This document shows, one piece after another, positions 51,975-60,943 of a stretch of DNA of 64,000 nt (positions are counted from its first letter, which is position 1; every line of letters starts with the position of its first letter). The stretch is from an uncultured Ellagibacter sp. (GTDB taxonomy: Bacteria; Actinomycetota; Coriobacteriia; Coriobacteriales; Eggerthellaceae), in the NCBI RefSeq assembly GCF_934643285.1, contig NZ_CAKUBT010000002.1, positions 186,001-250,000 of the forward strand, written 5' to 3'. The notes under the pieces are model-generated. The model was not told where the DNA came from. It saw nothing but the letters and a program-made list of their open reading frames with translations, and did not search any database. The position numbers and the translations under genes are program-made.

Positions 51975-53381
51975 ATGATGGGCGAAACAGGCATGCGTGA
52001 TAGCGGAGCAGCGAATTCGATCGACGGAGCGGCACCGGGGGCAATCCCCCCGAGGAAAGGCGTCGCCCGCGTGTTCACGGTCGAGATGCTGCTTGCGATT
52101 ATCGCGGTCCTTTCGGGCGTGACGCTTCTTTGGACGGCGCTCGCCCCTTCTCACAGCATCCCCATCATGATCACCGCAGGTATCATGTTCACGCTCTCGA
52201 TTGTGCTGGTGATCCGCCTGTCGATGGACCCGGATTCGGTACGCGCGCGCCAATCGGACGCCATGCTGCGCCTGGCGAGCAAGACGCTCGAGAGCATGCA
52301 GGACGGCCTGAATCGCGAATCCGCGCAGGAAATCTGCCAGCTGCTGCTGCCCTCGACGGCCGCCATCGCGGTGGCCATCACCGACAAGAAGCAGATCCTC
52401 GGTTACGCGGGCTACCTGGAGGCCGAGAACCCCGCTGGCGGCAACATCCGCACGCATGCCACGCAGGCCACGCTCGACGATGGCAACATGCGCGTGCTGT
52501 TCACCAGCATCGACATCGGCTTCCCGGAAAACGCCACGACGATCAAGGCGGCCATCGTTGTCCCGCTTTTGGTACGCGGCGACGTGGTGGGCACGCTGAA
52601 GTTCTACTATCGCTCGGCCAAGCGCATCAGTGAAACGCAGAAGTCAATCGCCGAGGGCTTCGGCACGCTGCTTTCCACCCAGATGGCCGCGGCGCAGCTT
52701 GAAGAGCAGGCGCGCCTCGCCACGAGCATGGAGCTCAAGGCGCTCCAGAACCAGATCAACCCGCACTTCCTGTTCAACACCATCAACACGATCGCCTCGC
52801 TCATCCGCACAAGCCCCAACGAGGCCCGCGTGCTTTTGCGTGAGTTCGCGGTGTTCTATCGCCGCACGCTGGAGAATTCCGACAGCCTTATCTACCTCTC
52901 GCGCGAGGTGGAACAGACACAGCGTTACTTCTCCTTTGAGGTGGCGCGCTTCGGCGCCGAGCGCGTGGAACTCAACGTCGATTTGGCGCCCGAGTGCGAG
53001 AACATGATGGTCCCTTCGTTCCTCATTCAGCCGTTGGTGGAAAACGCCGTCCAGCACGCCATGCCCTCTGAAGGCAAGCTCACCATCACGGTGACCGGCG
53101 AAGTCGAGGGCGACGACGTGTACCTGCGCGTGAGCGACAACGGCACGGGCATGACCGAAGAGGCGCGCCAGGGCATCATGCATCCCAAGGAAACTAAGGG
53201 AATCGGCATCGCGGTGAAGAACGTGCACGACCGCATCGTCGGGTTCTTCGGATCGAACTCCTATATGGACGTGCAAAGCGAGTTGGGCGTCGGCACCACG
53301 GTGACGCTGTTTTTGGAAGGATGCGCCGCCCAGACGAAGTCCCAGGTCGCTGCGAGCGACGCGGAAGCCCTGCGTCGGTAG
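51975..53381 (+). CDS. LytS/YehU-type sensor histidine kinase with GAF domain
   Basis: 468 residues. Two membrane helices (about 37-57 and 63-81), a GAF-like domain (about 105-240), then a His_kinase domain with the phospho-accepting His264 in LQNQINPHFLFNTINTIASL and a HATPase domain (PLVENAVQHAM, DNGTGM, GIGIAVKNVHDRI). The family partners LytTR-type regulators, but none is adjacent; a mechanosensitive channel follows after 9 bases. The stimulus is unknown. A TATACT box lies 26 bases before the start. Confidence 0.88.
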   Translation: MMGETGMRDSGAANSIDGAAPGAIPPRKGVARVFTVEMLLAIIAVLSGVTLLWTALAPSHSIPIMITAGIMFTLSIVLVIRLSMDPDSVRARQSDAMLRLASKTLESMQDGLNRESAQEICQLLLPSTAAIAVAITDKKQILGYAGYLEAENPAGGNIRTHATQATLDDGNMRVLFTSIDIGFPENATTIKAAIVVPLLVRGDVVGTLKFYYRSAKRISETQKSIAEGFGTLLSTQMAAAQLEEQARLATSMELKALQNQINPHFLFNTINTIASLIRTSPNEARVLLREFAVFYRRTLENSDSLIYLSREVEQTQRYFSFEVARFGAERVELNVDLAPECENMMVPSFLIQPLVENAVQHAMPSEGKLTITVTGEVEGDDVYLRVSDNGTGMTEEARQGIMHPKETKGIGIAVKNVHDRIVGFFGSNSYMDVQSELGVGTTVTLFLEGCAAQTKSQVAASDAEALRR

Positions 53382-53390
53382 GGGAGGAAA

Positions 53391-54179
53391 ATGGATCCCG
53401 AAGAGCAGACATCCGGCCTCTACGACGTCATCCAGGGCGTCGTCCATGTTGAGTGGCTTTCCACCGCGCTGACGGTAGCGATTGCGCTCGCCTTTACGGC
53501 GCTCGTGGCTCGCGCCGTGACGAAGGTGCTGCGCCGCGTGCTCTCGCATGACAATTCGCCGCTGCCCTCGTCGAGCATCTTTATCAATATTGCCCGCATC
53601 GCCGTGTGGGCCATCGGCATCAGCGTGGTACTGTCGAGTTGCTTCGGAATCGATGTTTCTGCGGCGATCACCGCGCTCGGCATCGGCGGTATCGCCATCT
53701 CGCTCGGCTTCCAGGACACGCTTTCGAACCTGATCGGCGGCGTGCAAGTGAGCATCACCGGGCTTGTGGAACCGGGTGACTACATCGAGGTCGGCGGGCA
53801 GCGCGGCGTCGTGCGCGATGTGACTTGGCGGCACACGTCGCTCGAGACGCTTTCGGGCGAGCGCGTCGTGGTGCCGAATTCGGTGATCAACAAGTCGTCG
53901 CTCACGCATCTGCCGCCGCTTACGAAGGTGGTGGTACCCCTGCTTGTCACCACGGGCGGCGCAGACCTTGATGCCGTTGCTGCGAAGATTGCTAAAGCTG
54001 CAGGTCAAGCAGCGCAAAAAGTGGGTGGGGGCATGTCGCGAGAGCCACAGGTGCTCTTCACGGAGGCCATGGAGTACGGTTACCGCGCAAGCCTCATCGT
54101 GTGGGTCGAAGACGGCGACAAGCATTCCTTGGTGAAAGACGCCGTCGTGCGCGCCGTCGCGCCTTATACCATGGCATAG
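53391..54179 (+). CDS. small-conductance mechanosensitive channel, MscS family
   Basis: 262 residues. Membrane helices near 22-42, 58-78 and the pore helix ISAAITALGIGGIAISLGFQDTLSNLIGG, then the MscS beta domain with GDYIEVGGQRGVVRDVTWRHTSLETLSGERVVVPNSVI. It opens on membrane tension to release solutes. The 9-base gap to the histidine kinase gene points to one transcript, so the kinase may sense or respond to osmotic or envelope stress. Confidence 0.92.
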   Translation: MDPEEQTSGLYDVIQGVVHVEWLSTALTVAIALAFTALVARAVTKVLRRVLSHDNSPLPSSSIFINIARIAVWAIGISVVLSSCFGIDVSAAITALGIGGIAISLGFQDTLSNLIGGVQVSITGLVEPGDYIEVGGQRGVVRDVTWRHTSLETLSGERVVVPNSVINKSSLTHLPPLTKVVVPLLVTTGGADLDAVAAKIAKAAGQAAQKVGGGMSREPQVLFTEAMEYGYRASLIVWVEDGDKHSLVKDAVVRAVAPYTMA

Positions 54180-54330
54180 ATCAGGGTTGCGCGCGTTCAG
54201 ACGCGCTTTCGTGAAGGAAACCATCGTGCGCGCCGTCCCCCCCCTCCATCGTGGCATAGAGGCCGCGCGTTCGATTGTTCGCTCTGCGCCGGCGCGTGAT
54301 TGTCGGGGCAACTCCTTGGCGTCTGCCTGA

Positions 54331-54372
54331 TTGCATTGTATTGTTCTATCTGTTATATTCCCAATAGAACAA
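54331..54372 (+). promoter_or_regulatory. promoter overlapped by an inverted repeat, for the GntR operon
   Basis: -35 TTGCAT (54331-54336), 17-base spacer, -10 TATATT (54354-54359). TTGTTCTAT (54341-54349) and ATAGAACAA (54364-54372) are perfect 9-bp inverted copies 14 bases apart that bracket the -10. This is the expected layout for autorepression by the GntR/YtrA protein encoded next. Confidence 0.65.
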
Positions 54373-54443
54373 AATGAAAAGTCAATGCGAGAAACCGACT
54401 TGTCCGGCAAAGTCAAACCCATCAATTATGCGAGGAGGCACCT

Positions 54444-54890
54444 GTGGTCATTCGGATTGATCAATCGGATGAAGCCCCCATCTACCTGCAGATTCGCGAC
54501 CAGATTATCGAGGGGATCGCTCGTGGCGAACTATCGCCGGGTGACAGTCTGCCGAGCGTTCGCCAGCTTGCGGCCGATTTGGGCATCAATCTCCACACGG
54601 TCAACAAGGCGTATGCCGTCTTGCGGGACGAGGGGTACGTTGCCATGCGGGGACGCAAGGGCGCCGTCATCGCCAACGCGCAAAGCATCGGCGCGCCAAG
54701 CCATCAGACGATAGACGACGAGCGAATGGCGAGTGGAATTTATCGCCTGGCGCTCGAACACCGCGCGCGAGGCGGCACACCAGAAAGCTTCATAGTTATC
54801 GCGAAATCCCAGGTCAAACGTGCATTTGAAAGTGAAAGGGACTCAAGAAGCAAAGGCAGCTTGTCCCAAAAGGAGGTCGGCAATGACTGA
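54444..54890 (+). CDS. GntR-family regulator, YtrA subfamily
   Basis: 148 residues from GTG 54444 (GAGGAGG upstream). The winged helix is PIYLQIRDQIIEGIARGELSPGDSLPSVRQLAADLGINLHTVNKAYAVLRDEGYVAMRGRKGAVI. The short helical C-terminus lacks a ligand domain of FadR/HutC size, which defines the YtrA group. These repress neighbouring membrane-protein operons. Its end overlaps by 8 bases the DUF1648 membrane protein gene, and an inverted repeat covers the shared promoter. Confidence 0.9.
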   Translation: MVIRIDQSDEAPIYLQIRDQIIEGIARGELSPGDSLPSVRQLAADLGINLHTVNKAYAVLRDEGYVAMRGRKGAVIANAQSIGAPSHQTIDDERMASGIYRLALEHRARGGTPESFIVIAKSQVKRAFESERDSRSKGSLSQKEVGND

Positions 54891-56031
54891 TTCCCTCACC
54901 CTGATGGTGTTTCTTATCGCAATTGTTTTACTCTCCGGAGCGATTCTCGCCGCAACGCCGTGGTTCATGAAGAAAAACGAGTGCTTCGCGGTGACCATCC
55001 CCGAATCGGCGCAAGCCGACGTGCGCTTTCTCGCCTTTCGAAAGCGCTATGCGGCGGCGGTCCTCGCGGTGACCCTTATCTGCGCGGTCGCGCTTGGCGG
55101 CGTTTCGAACGTTGCCCTCGGGAAGATGGGCTCGGCGGACGATTCCGATTCATTGAACGCAATTCTTGCTGCGGCAATTGTCGTGGCAGCAATGATGCCC
55201 CTGGTCGCGTCGTTCGCGCTGATGCTTCACTACCGCAAAAGGGTCGAGGCCATCAAGAGGGAAGAGGGTTGGAAAGCCGAGCGCGATGAGGCCGTTGCGC
55301 TCATCGGCTTCGAGGAGGCGCCCGTGCCGCCGTCGCTCGCATGGAACGTGGTGTACGTGCCCATTGTCCTGATCACGCTCGCCATCGGGCTTGCGCTTTA
55401 CCCGTCGACTCCCGATTTGGTTCCTACACATATCGACTTCGCGGGGAACGTGAACCAGTGGACGCCGAAAGGCCCCGCGCTCATCGCGTTCCCCCTGTTG
55501 GTCGAGGTGTTTATGGCTGCGTGCTTCATTTTCAGCCACTGGATGACGATTCGCTCGAAGAAAGACGTCGACCCTGCGCGACCGGCCATCTCGGCATATG
55601 CCTACGGGGCTTTTGCCCGCGCCGAGTGCATCCTGCTTCTCGTTAGCGGATCGGTGCTTACGGCGGTGTTGGGAATCGTGATGATCCTGATGATGACGGA
55701 GACCCTGTCAATGCTCGTGACCATGGTACTGATCATCGTGGCGACCTTGGTTTTCGTCGGTGCGATGATCGCCTTCTCCGTCGTCTACGGACAATCGGGG
55801 TCGCGCCTGGTCAAGCGCTTGGAAGAGAACGGGGGCATAATCGCCGACAACGACGAGCACTGGAAGGCGGGCATCTTTTATTGGAACAAAGGCGATGCGA
55901 GCTTGATTCTGCCCAAGCGATTCGGGGTAGGTTGGACGATGAATTGGGCGCGCCCTGCGGCGTGGGTCATCGTCGGAGGGTTCACGTTGGCTTCGATTGC
56001 CTTCGTGGCCGCTTGCGTATTCCTGATGTAG
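54883..56031 (+). CDS. DUF1648-domain multi-pass membrane protein
   Basis: 382 residues from ATG 54883 (AAAAGGAGG upstream). About eight membrane helices. The DUF1648 motif is YPSTPDLVPTHIDFAGNVNQWTPKGP, shared with SdpI-type immunity proteins and YhdP-like bacterial membrane proteins; a second cytoplasmic part near 330-360 (AGIFYWNKGDASLILPKRFGVGWTMNWAR) resembles DUF5808. A role in envelope stress or antimicrobial peptide resistance is a family-level inference. Co-transcribed with the YtrA-type regulator. Confidence 0.8.
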   Translation: MTDSLTLMVFLIAIVLLSGAILAATPWFMKKNECFAVTIPESAQADVRFLAFRKRYAAAVLAVTLICAVALGGVSNVALGKMGSADDSDSLNAILAAAIVVAAMMPLVASFALMLHYRKRVEAIKREEGWKAERDEAVALIGFEEAPVPPSLAWNVVYVPIVLITLAIGLALYPSTPDLVPTHIDFAGNVNQWTPKGPALIAFPLLVEVFMAACFIFSHWMTIRSKKDVDPARPAISAYAYGAFARAECILLLVSGSVLTAVLGIVMILMMTETLSMLVTMVLIIVATLVFVGAMIAFSVVYGQSGSRLVKRLEENGGIIADNDEHWKAGIFYWNKGDASLILPKRFGVGWTMNWARPAAWVIVGGFTLASIAFVAACVFLM

Positions 56032-56135
56032 GGGCTTTGAGGCGCGTGGCACATCTCGCTTTCGAAGGGGACGCGCGGGCTTGGCTTGGCTATACTTCTC
56101 GATAGCAAACGCAGCTCAAATGGACTCGGAGTTAC

Positions 56136-58136
56136 ATGGCAGGCAAACAGCTCATACTTGATCGTTATCGCCCGATGTCGGAAGCCGGCGCGGGTGGCTT
56201 CGCGACGGTGCAGGTCGCGTGGGATACGCAGATGCGCCGCAAGGTCGCCATCAAGTGCATCGAGCTGCCGAAGGCGCCGCCTGACTCCTTAAGCCGGGTC
56301 GCGCCTGCCGAGCAGCCGAAGGCGGCACGTCATGCGCGGGCCGAAGGTGATGCCGCGCCATCGGCGCCAACGCAGGTTGTTCGCCTTGAGGACATTCCCC
56401 CTTGGGAAGACGTTCCCGAAGACTTGGGCTCTTCCGACGAATTCGCTTCCGACATCCCCGGTCTCGCGGAAGCTCGGGCGATTGCCCAGTTCAGCGACGC
56501 GAACATCGTCACGGTGTACAACTTCGAGGTCAAAGACTCCATGGCGTACCTCATCATGGAGTATGTGGAAGGGACGACGCTCGAGCGGTTCTTGCGCGAA
56601 CACGACGGCGACCTCACGCTCGACGTGGTGGCGCACGTCTTCTCGAGCATCGCGCATGCGCTCGAGGTCGCGCATTCCCACAACGTGCTGCATCTCGATA
56701 TCAAGCCCGCAAACGTGCTGATCAACCGTCAGGGAGAAGTGAAGGTGACCGACTTCGGCCTTGCGACCCTCGCCGATGCCAACGGCACGGGGCGTGCAGG
56801 CGGCGGCACGATCGGCTACATGCCGCCCGAGCAGATGCGATCCGAGGCGCTCGACGCCCGCTGCGACGAATGGGCGCTCGCGAGCCTGACCTACGAGATG
56901 CTTGTGGGAGACAATCCCTTCTTCGCGCGCGATTTGCCCCGCGCCGCGGCGGCGATTGAAAACGCCGAGCTCGTGCTTCCCTCGCTGTGCTGGGACGACG
57001 TGGAAGAGGGCATCGACGACGTGATGTTCTACGCGCTCGACCCCGATCCGGCGGAGCGCTACGCCACGGTGCGCGATTTCGACGAGGAGCTCATGCCCTA
57101 CTTGGGCGATGTAAAGACGGGTAAAAAGGAGTTGTCTCGCCTGGTCAGCGGTGTGAACGAGGAAAGGGAAGACGAAGCGGGCGAGGGCGAGTTCGAGCCA
57201 CGTGCACCGCGTGTCCCCCTCATCGAGCGCTTGACGCCGCGCGTTATGGCGGTGGCCGCGCGCGTGCTTTCCGTTGCCGCGGCGGCTTTGGTGGGGACAG
57301 TCGCGTTCGCCAACTTCCCCGCGTTTGGCCCTGGGGTGTTCTCGAACCCGGTGTTTTGGGGCTTGCTTGCGGTGGTGTGCGTGCTTGCGGCGGTAAAACC
57401 CCATGTCGGGGCGCTTGCGTCGTTCGCCGCTCTAGGCGTGTCCCTTACGGCGAATGGGGCGTACGCGCCCGGGATCCTTCTCTTCCTCGGCACCGTCGCG
57501 TGGTGGTGGTTTGCCGCGCGCGGCTCCGATGCCCCGGCGGTCGCCGCTTTCTTGGCTCCGCTTTCGGGGGCGGTCGGCTTCGCGCCGCTCTCGCCGGTGG
57601 TCGCGGGAAGCCTTATCGTCTCGGTTGCCCGCGCAGCGGGAACGGCGGCATTCGCCGGGCTTTGCGCGATTGCTCTCGGCAGCTTGGGAACGTCAGGCAT
57701 GATTGATTGGAATGCGTCGATGTACTGGGATTACGCATCGATGTCGGGCGCGGCTTCGGCGGGAAGCAACGCCGTTGTCGACCCCGATGCGGTGGCGTCG
57801 GCGGTGCTTTCGAGCACGGGGATCGGCGCGCAGACGCAGGCGCGACTGGGCGGCATGCTGCTGAAGCCGGGCACGTGGTGCGTGTTCGCGAGCTGGGTTG
57901 TCGCGGCGGTGGCAATGAGCGCGCTTTCCCGTTGGGGGATGTCGCGCAAGGTCGATGTCGCGGCCGCGTCCGCGGGAGCCGTCATCCTCGTGCTCGGCGT
58001 ATGCGGCGCCGCATGGCTGGCGAATCCCGAGTCGTGGACGCCGCCGAGCACGATGGCGCTTGTCGGCTCGATTGTCCCCGGCCTTGTGGGCATCGTGCTC
58101 GCCGCCGTGGGCATTCCCGACAAAATCAGGCAGTAA
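56136..58136 (+). CDS. membrane Ser/Thr protein kinase with N-lobe insertion and polytopic C-terminus
   Basis: 666 residues. Kinase domain: Gly loop EAGAGGFATV (16-25), Lys40, alpha-C Glu112, catalytic loop HLDIKPANV with Asp188 and Asn193, DFG at 206-208, PPE in place of APE. HLD replaces HRD, so it is a non-RD kinase. About 60 acidic or disordered residues (47-107) are inserted between the beta-3 Lys and alpha-C. After about 350 there is no PASTA domain; instead about ten hydrophobic segments make a polytopic C-terminal half. A TATACT box lies 40 bases upstream. Confidence 0.87.
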   Translation: MAGKQLILDRYRPMSEAGAGGFATVQVAWDTQMRRKVAIKCIELPKAPPDSLSRVAPAEQPKAARHARAEGDAAPSAPTQVVRLEDIPPWEDVPEDLGSSDEFASDIPGLAEARAIAQFSDANIVTVYNFEVKDSMAYLIMEYVEGTTLERFLREHDGDLTLDVVAHVFSSIAHALEVAHSHNVLHLDIKPANVLINRQGEVKVTDFGLATLADANGTGRAGGGTIGYMPPEQMRSEALDARCDEWALASLTYEMLVGDNPFFARDLPRAAAAIENAELVLPSLCWDDVEEGIDDVMFYALDPDPAERYATVRDFDEELMPYLGDVKTGKKELSRLVSGVNEEREDEAGEGEFEPRAPRVPLIERLTPRVMAVAARVLSVAAAALVGTVAFANFPAFGPGVFSNPVFWGLLAVVCVLAAVKPHVGALASFAALGVSLTANGAYAPGILLFLGTVAWWWFAARGSDAPAVAAFLAPLSGAVGFAPLSPVVAGSLIVSVARAAGTAAFAGLCAIALGSLGTSGMIDWNASMYWDYASMSGAASAGSNAVVDPDAVASAVLSSTGIGAQTQARLGGMLLKPGTWCVFASWVVAAVAMSALSRWGMSRKVDVAAASAGAVILVLGVCGAAWLANPESWTPPSTMALVGSIVPGLVGIVLAAVGIPDKIRQ

Positions 58137-58147
58137 GCCGCTCGCTT

Positions 58148-59035
58148 CTACCCTAAAAGTTCGGCGACCTTTCCCAGAAGCGGCTCGAAGCTTACGCCGC
58201 GGTTCTTGAAGTCAGGCTGCTTGGCCGACACGATCATCGCGTCGTGCGTGAAGTCGCCCGCGAACACGACGGCGTCGTGCAGGCTGCGACCAGCCATGAC
58301 GGCCGCCATCAGACAGGAGCAGTACAAATCGCCCGTGCCGTGCAGCATGTAGGGAAGGTACTCGTTCGCGGCCTCGAACATGTCGCAGTCCACGCCGCCC
58401 ACGAAGTTGCGGATGACGCTCTCGCCCTCGCGCTGGATTCCCTTGAGCACCACGTGCTTGGCGCCCTTCGCCACGAGCGCATCGATCATGCGCGCCGCCT
58501 CGGCATCGGAGATGTCGGTTCCGCACCAGTCGTCGCCGATGGGCTCGCCCAAGATGATGGCGGCTTCGGTAAGATTCGGCGTCAAGATGTCGGCGCCGGC
58601 GGCAAGTTCGGCCATCGCGTCGCACAGCTCGGGCGTGTAGGTGGGATAAACCTTGCCATGGTCGGCCATGACGGGATCGACCACGCGCAGCGCGTTCGGG
58701 TAGGTGGCGTACAGATCGCGAATGCGATCGACCTGTTCGGGCGCGCCCAAAAAGCCGGAGTACACAGCGTCGATCTCGACCCCGATGCCCTTCCACGCGT
58801 TCGTGTAATCTTCCATGATGCTCGTCGTGTCGTGCATGTACCAGCCGGGGAAGGCGGTGTGGCTGGAGAACAGCCCCGTCGGCACGGGACACACGTCGCA
58901 GCCGGCGGCGGAAAGCACGGGAATCGCCACGCCGAGCGAGCATTTCCCGTACCCGCACAGGTCGTGGACTGCGGCGACGCGCGGGATGTAGTCGCCGCGG
59001 CGCTCGTAGAGATGCAGGTCGTTCGCGCTTGTCAT
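58148..59035 (-). CDS. pdxY: pyridoxal/pyridoxamine kinase
   Basis: 295 residues from ATG 59035 (AAAGGAAG upstream). Ribokinase-like fold of the PdxK/PdxY group: VAAVHDLCGYGKCSLGVAIPVLSAAGCDVCPVPTGLFSSHT at the N-terminus, VVDPVMADHGKVYPTYT, LTPNLTEA, and anion hole/catalytic GTGDLYCSCL. It phosphorylates B6 vitamers for salvage, complementing pdxST elsewhere in the window. It follows a small membrane protein gene by 4 bases. Confidence 0.88.
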   Translation of the reverse strand: MTSANDLHLYERRGDYIPRVAAVHDLCGYGKCSLGVAIPVLSAAGCDVCPVPTGLFSSHTAFPGWYMHDTTSIMEDYTNAWKGIGVEIDAVYSGFLGAPEQVDRIRDLYATYPNALRVVDPVMADHGKVYPTYTPELCDAMAELAAGADILTPNLTEAAIILGEPIGDDWCGTDISDAEAARMIDALVAKGAKHVVLKGIQREGESVIRNFVGGVDCDMFEAANEYLPYMLHGTGDLYCSCLMAAVMAGRSLHDAVVFAGDFTHDAMIVSAKQPDFKNRGVSFEPLLGKVAELLG

Positions 59036-59039
59036 GATG

Positions 59040-59246
59040 CTAGTCTTCCTTTTCCTCGTCATCCTCGTCGTCATCGTCGAAGATCGACCAATCGTCCTCG
59101 CCCTTCGGACGGTCCGCGAAACGCTTGCGTGTGCGGCGCTCCATGATTACGCAGACGATCAGGCTCAGCACCAGGCAGATGCCGACCAGGCATCCGACAC
59201 CTTCAGGCGTCTCGAAAAGAAAATGGTACAGCTCGGTAATATCCAT
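59040..59246 (-). CDS. small single-span membrane protein with acidic tail
   Basis: 68 residues from ATG 59246 (MDITELYHFLFETPEG). One membrane helix (VGCLVGICLVLSLIVCVIMER), a basic juxtamembrane RRTRKRF, then a very acidic C-terminus (IFDDDDEDDEEKED). It ends 4 bases before pdxY, so they share a transcript. Family not recognised. Confidence 0.6.
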   Translation of the reverse strand: MDITELYHFLFETPEGVGCLVGICLVLSLIVCVIMERRTRKRFADRPKGEDDWSIFDDDDEDDEEKED

Positions 59247-59431
59247 GTTGGCCTCGTTGCTTCTTCGGAGGTGGCGTGCTGCGGCTCGTTGCCGCAACCG
59301 CATAAGCATAACGTGAACCAGTATACCGCGCACACCTCGCGCGAAGATTCCACGTTCGGGGAAGGTCTGGGCAATTAATCGCGCTTGTTAGGCTTCTTGC
59401 GTAAGCTGTCGGGTGCCGATGACGGAGGAGC

Positions 59432-59488
59432 ATCTGTCCAGCGTACTGAACAAAATGCAAGGGAATCTGTCCAGCATACTGAACAAAA
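59432..59488. repeat. two 24-bp tandem repeats with internal palindrome
   Basis: The unit beginning ATCTGTCCAG and ending CTGAACAAAA occurs at 59432-59455 and 59465-59488 with one mismatch and a period of 33. Each contains TGTCCAG-N4-CTGAACA, an imperfect palindrome that could bind a dimeric regulator. They lie in the 402-base gap between a leftward and the rightward serS unit. The remainder of that gap shows only a TATACT -10 at 59568-59573. Confidence 0.6.
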
Positions 59489-59648
59489 CAACGCGTGTTT
59501 CGCTCCGCTCGCGTCTTCGTTTCGCGTGAAGGCTTGGGCATGCGGGCCCCTGAGGTTTTCGCTGCGCTATACTGGTTCGACCGTGTAAAACAAGGCTGCG
59601 CGCGAGGTGTGCGCAGCGACGGCCCGAAGGCAAGAAGGAGCGCGTCTC

Positions 59649-60938
59649 ATGTTAGACATCAAGTTCGTCCGCGAAAACCAAGAAGCAGTCGCCGAGGCGA
59701 TGAGGAACCGCAACGCTTCATGGGATGCGGAGCGCTTCTCAAGCCTCGATGAGAGCCGTCGCGCCGCCATCGTGAAGGAAGAGGCGCTGCAGCAGGAGCG
59801 CAACACCGCATCGAAGTCCATCGGCGAGATGATGCGCGAGGGCAAGAAGGAAGAGGCCGAGGCCGCCAAGGAGCGTGTCCGTGCCATCAACGAGGAGCTC
59901 GACGAGATCTCCGCGAAGCGTGAGGCCATCGACGCCGAGCTCACCGACCTCATGCTGCATGTGCCCAACATCCCCTGCGCCGCAACGCCCGTCGGCAAGG
60001 ACGAGACCGAGAACCCCGAGCGCCGTCGTTGGGGCACCCCGCGCGACTTCGCGGCCGAGGGCTTCGAGCCCAAGCCCCACTGGGACCTCGGCACCGACCT
60101 CGACATCCTCGATTTCGAGCGCGGCAACAAGATCTCCGGCAGCCGTTTCACCGTGCTCGGTGGCGCAGGTGCACGCCTCGAGCGCGCGCTCATCAACTAC
60201 TTCCTCGACACGCACACCTCCCGCGGCTTCAAGGAATGGTGGCCGCCTGTGATCGTGAAGCGCGAGACCATGGTGGGCACCGGCCAGCTGCCCAAGTTCG
60301 AAGACGACGCCTACCACGTGTCGGGCGACATGTTCCTCATCCCGACCGCCGAGGTCACGCTCACGAACCTGCACGCGGGCGAGGTACTCGACGCCGACAC
60401 GCTGCCGCGCTGGTACACCGCGTTCACCCCGTGCTTCCGCGAAGAGGCGGGCTCGGCGGGCCGCGACACGCGCGGCATCATCCGCCAGCACGAGTTCGAC
60501 AAGGTGGAAATGGTGAAGTTCGCCACGCCGGAGGACTCCGACAACCAGCTCGAGAGCATGACCGCCGAGGCGGAATACCTGCTCCAGCAGCTCGGCCTTC
60601 CGTACCGCGTCATCTCGCTGTGCACGGGCGACCTGGGCTTCTCCGCGCGCCAGACCTACGACGTTGAGGTATGGCTGCCCAGCTACAACGGCTATAAGGA
60701 GATTTCCAGCTGCTCGAACTGCGGCGACTTCCAGGCGCGCCGCGCCAACATCAAGTACCGCGACCCAGCGAACTTCAAGGGCTCGCGCTACCTGCACACG
60801 CTCAACGGCTCCGGCCTGCCCGCGGGCCGCACTATGGCCGCCATCCTGGAGAACTACCAGCAGGCGGACGGCACTATCAAGGTGCCTGACGTTCTCGTTC
60901 CCTACATGGGCACCGACGTCATCAAGCCGGTGGAATAA
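59649..60938 (+). CDS. serS: seryl-tRNA synthetase
   Basis: 429 residues from ATG 59649. The N-terminal coiled-coil arm that grips tRNA-Ser spans about 30-105. Class II motifs: motif 1 around RLERALINYFLDTHTSRGFKEWWPP, motif 2 FREEAGSAGRDTRGIIRQHEFDKVEMV, motif 3 LNGSGLPAGRTMAAILENYQ. Normal length. A TATACT -10 box is 75 bases upstream and AAGAAGGAG is the ribosome site. Confidence 0.97.
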   Translation: MLDIKFVRENQEAVAEAMRNRNASWDAERFSSLDESRRAAIVKEEALQQERNTASKSIGEMMREGKKEEAEAAKERVRAINEELDEISAKREAIDAELTDLMLHVPNIPCAATPVGKDETENPERRRWGTPRDFAAEGFEPKPHWDLGTDLDILDFERGNKISGSRFTVLGGAGARLERALINYFLDTHTSRGFKEWWPPVIVKRETMVGTGQLPKFEDDAYHVSGDMFLIPTAEVTLTNLHAGEVLDADTLPRWYTAFTPCFREEAGSAGRDTRGIIRQHEFDKVEMVKFATPEDSDNQLESMTAEAEYLLQQLGLPYRVISLCTGDLGFSARQTYDVEVWLPSYNGYKEISSCSNCGDFQARRANIKYRDPANFKGSRYLHTLNGSGLPAGRTMAAILENYQQADGTIKVPDVLVPYMGTDVIKPVE

Positions 60939-60943
60939 CGAGC

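Noticed and set aside
54180..54330. Duplicated tail of mscS as a pseudogene
   Set aside because: The stretch GTGCGCGCCGTC...TGGCATAGA near 54229-54261 repeats the last bases of mscS imperfectly, but only about 35 bases are involved and no frame is conserved.
59432..59488. CRISPR-like array
   Set aside because: Only two units with a 9-base gap; no further repeats and no cas genes.
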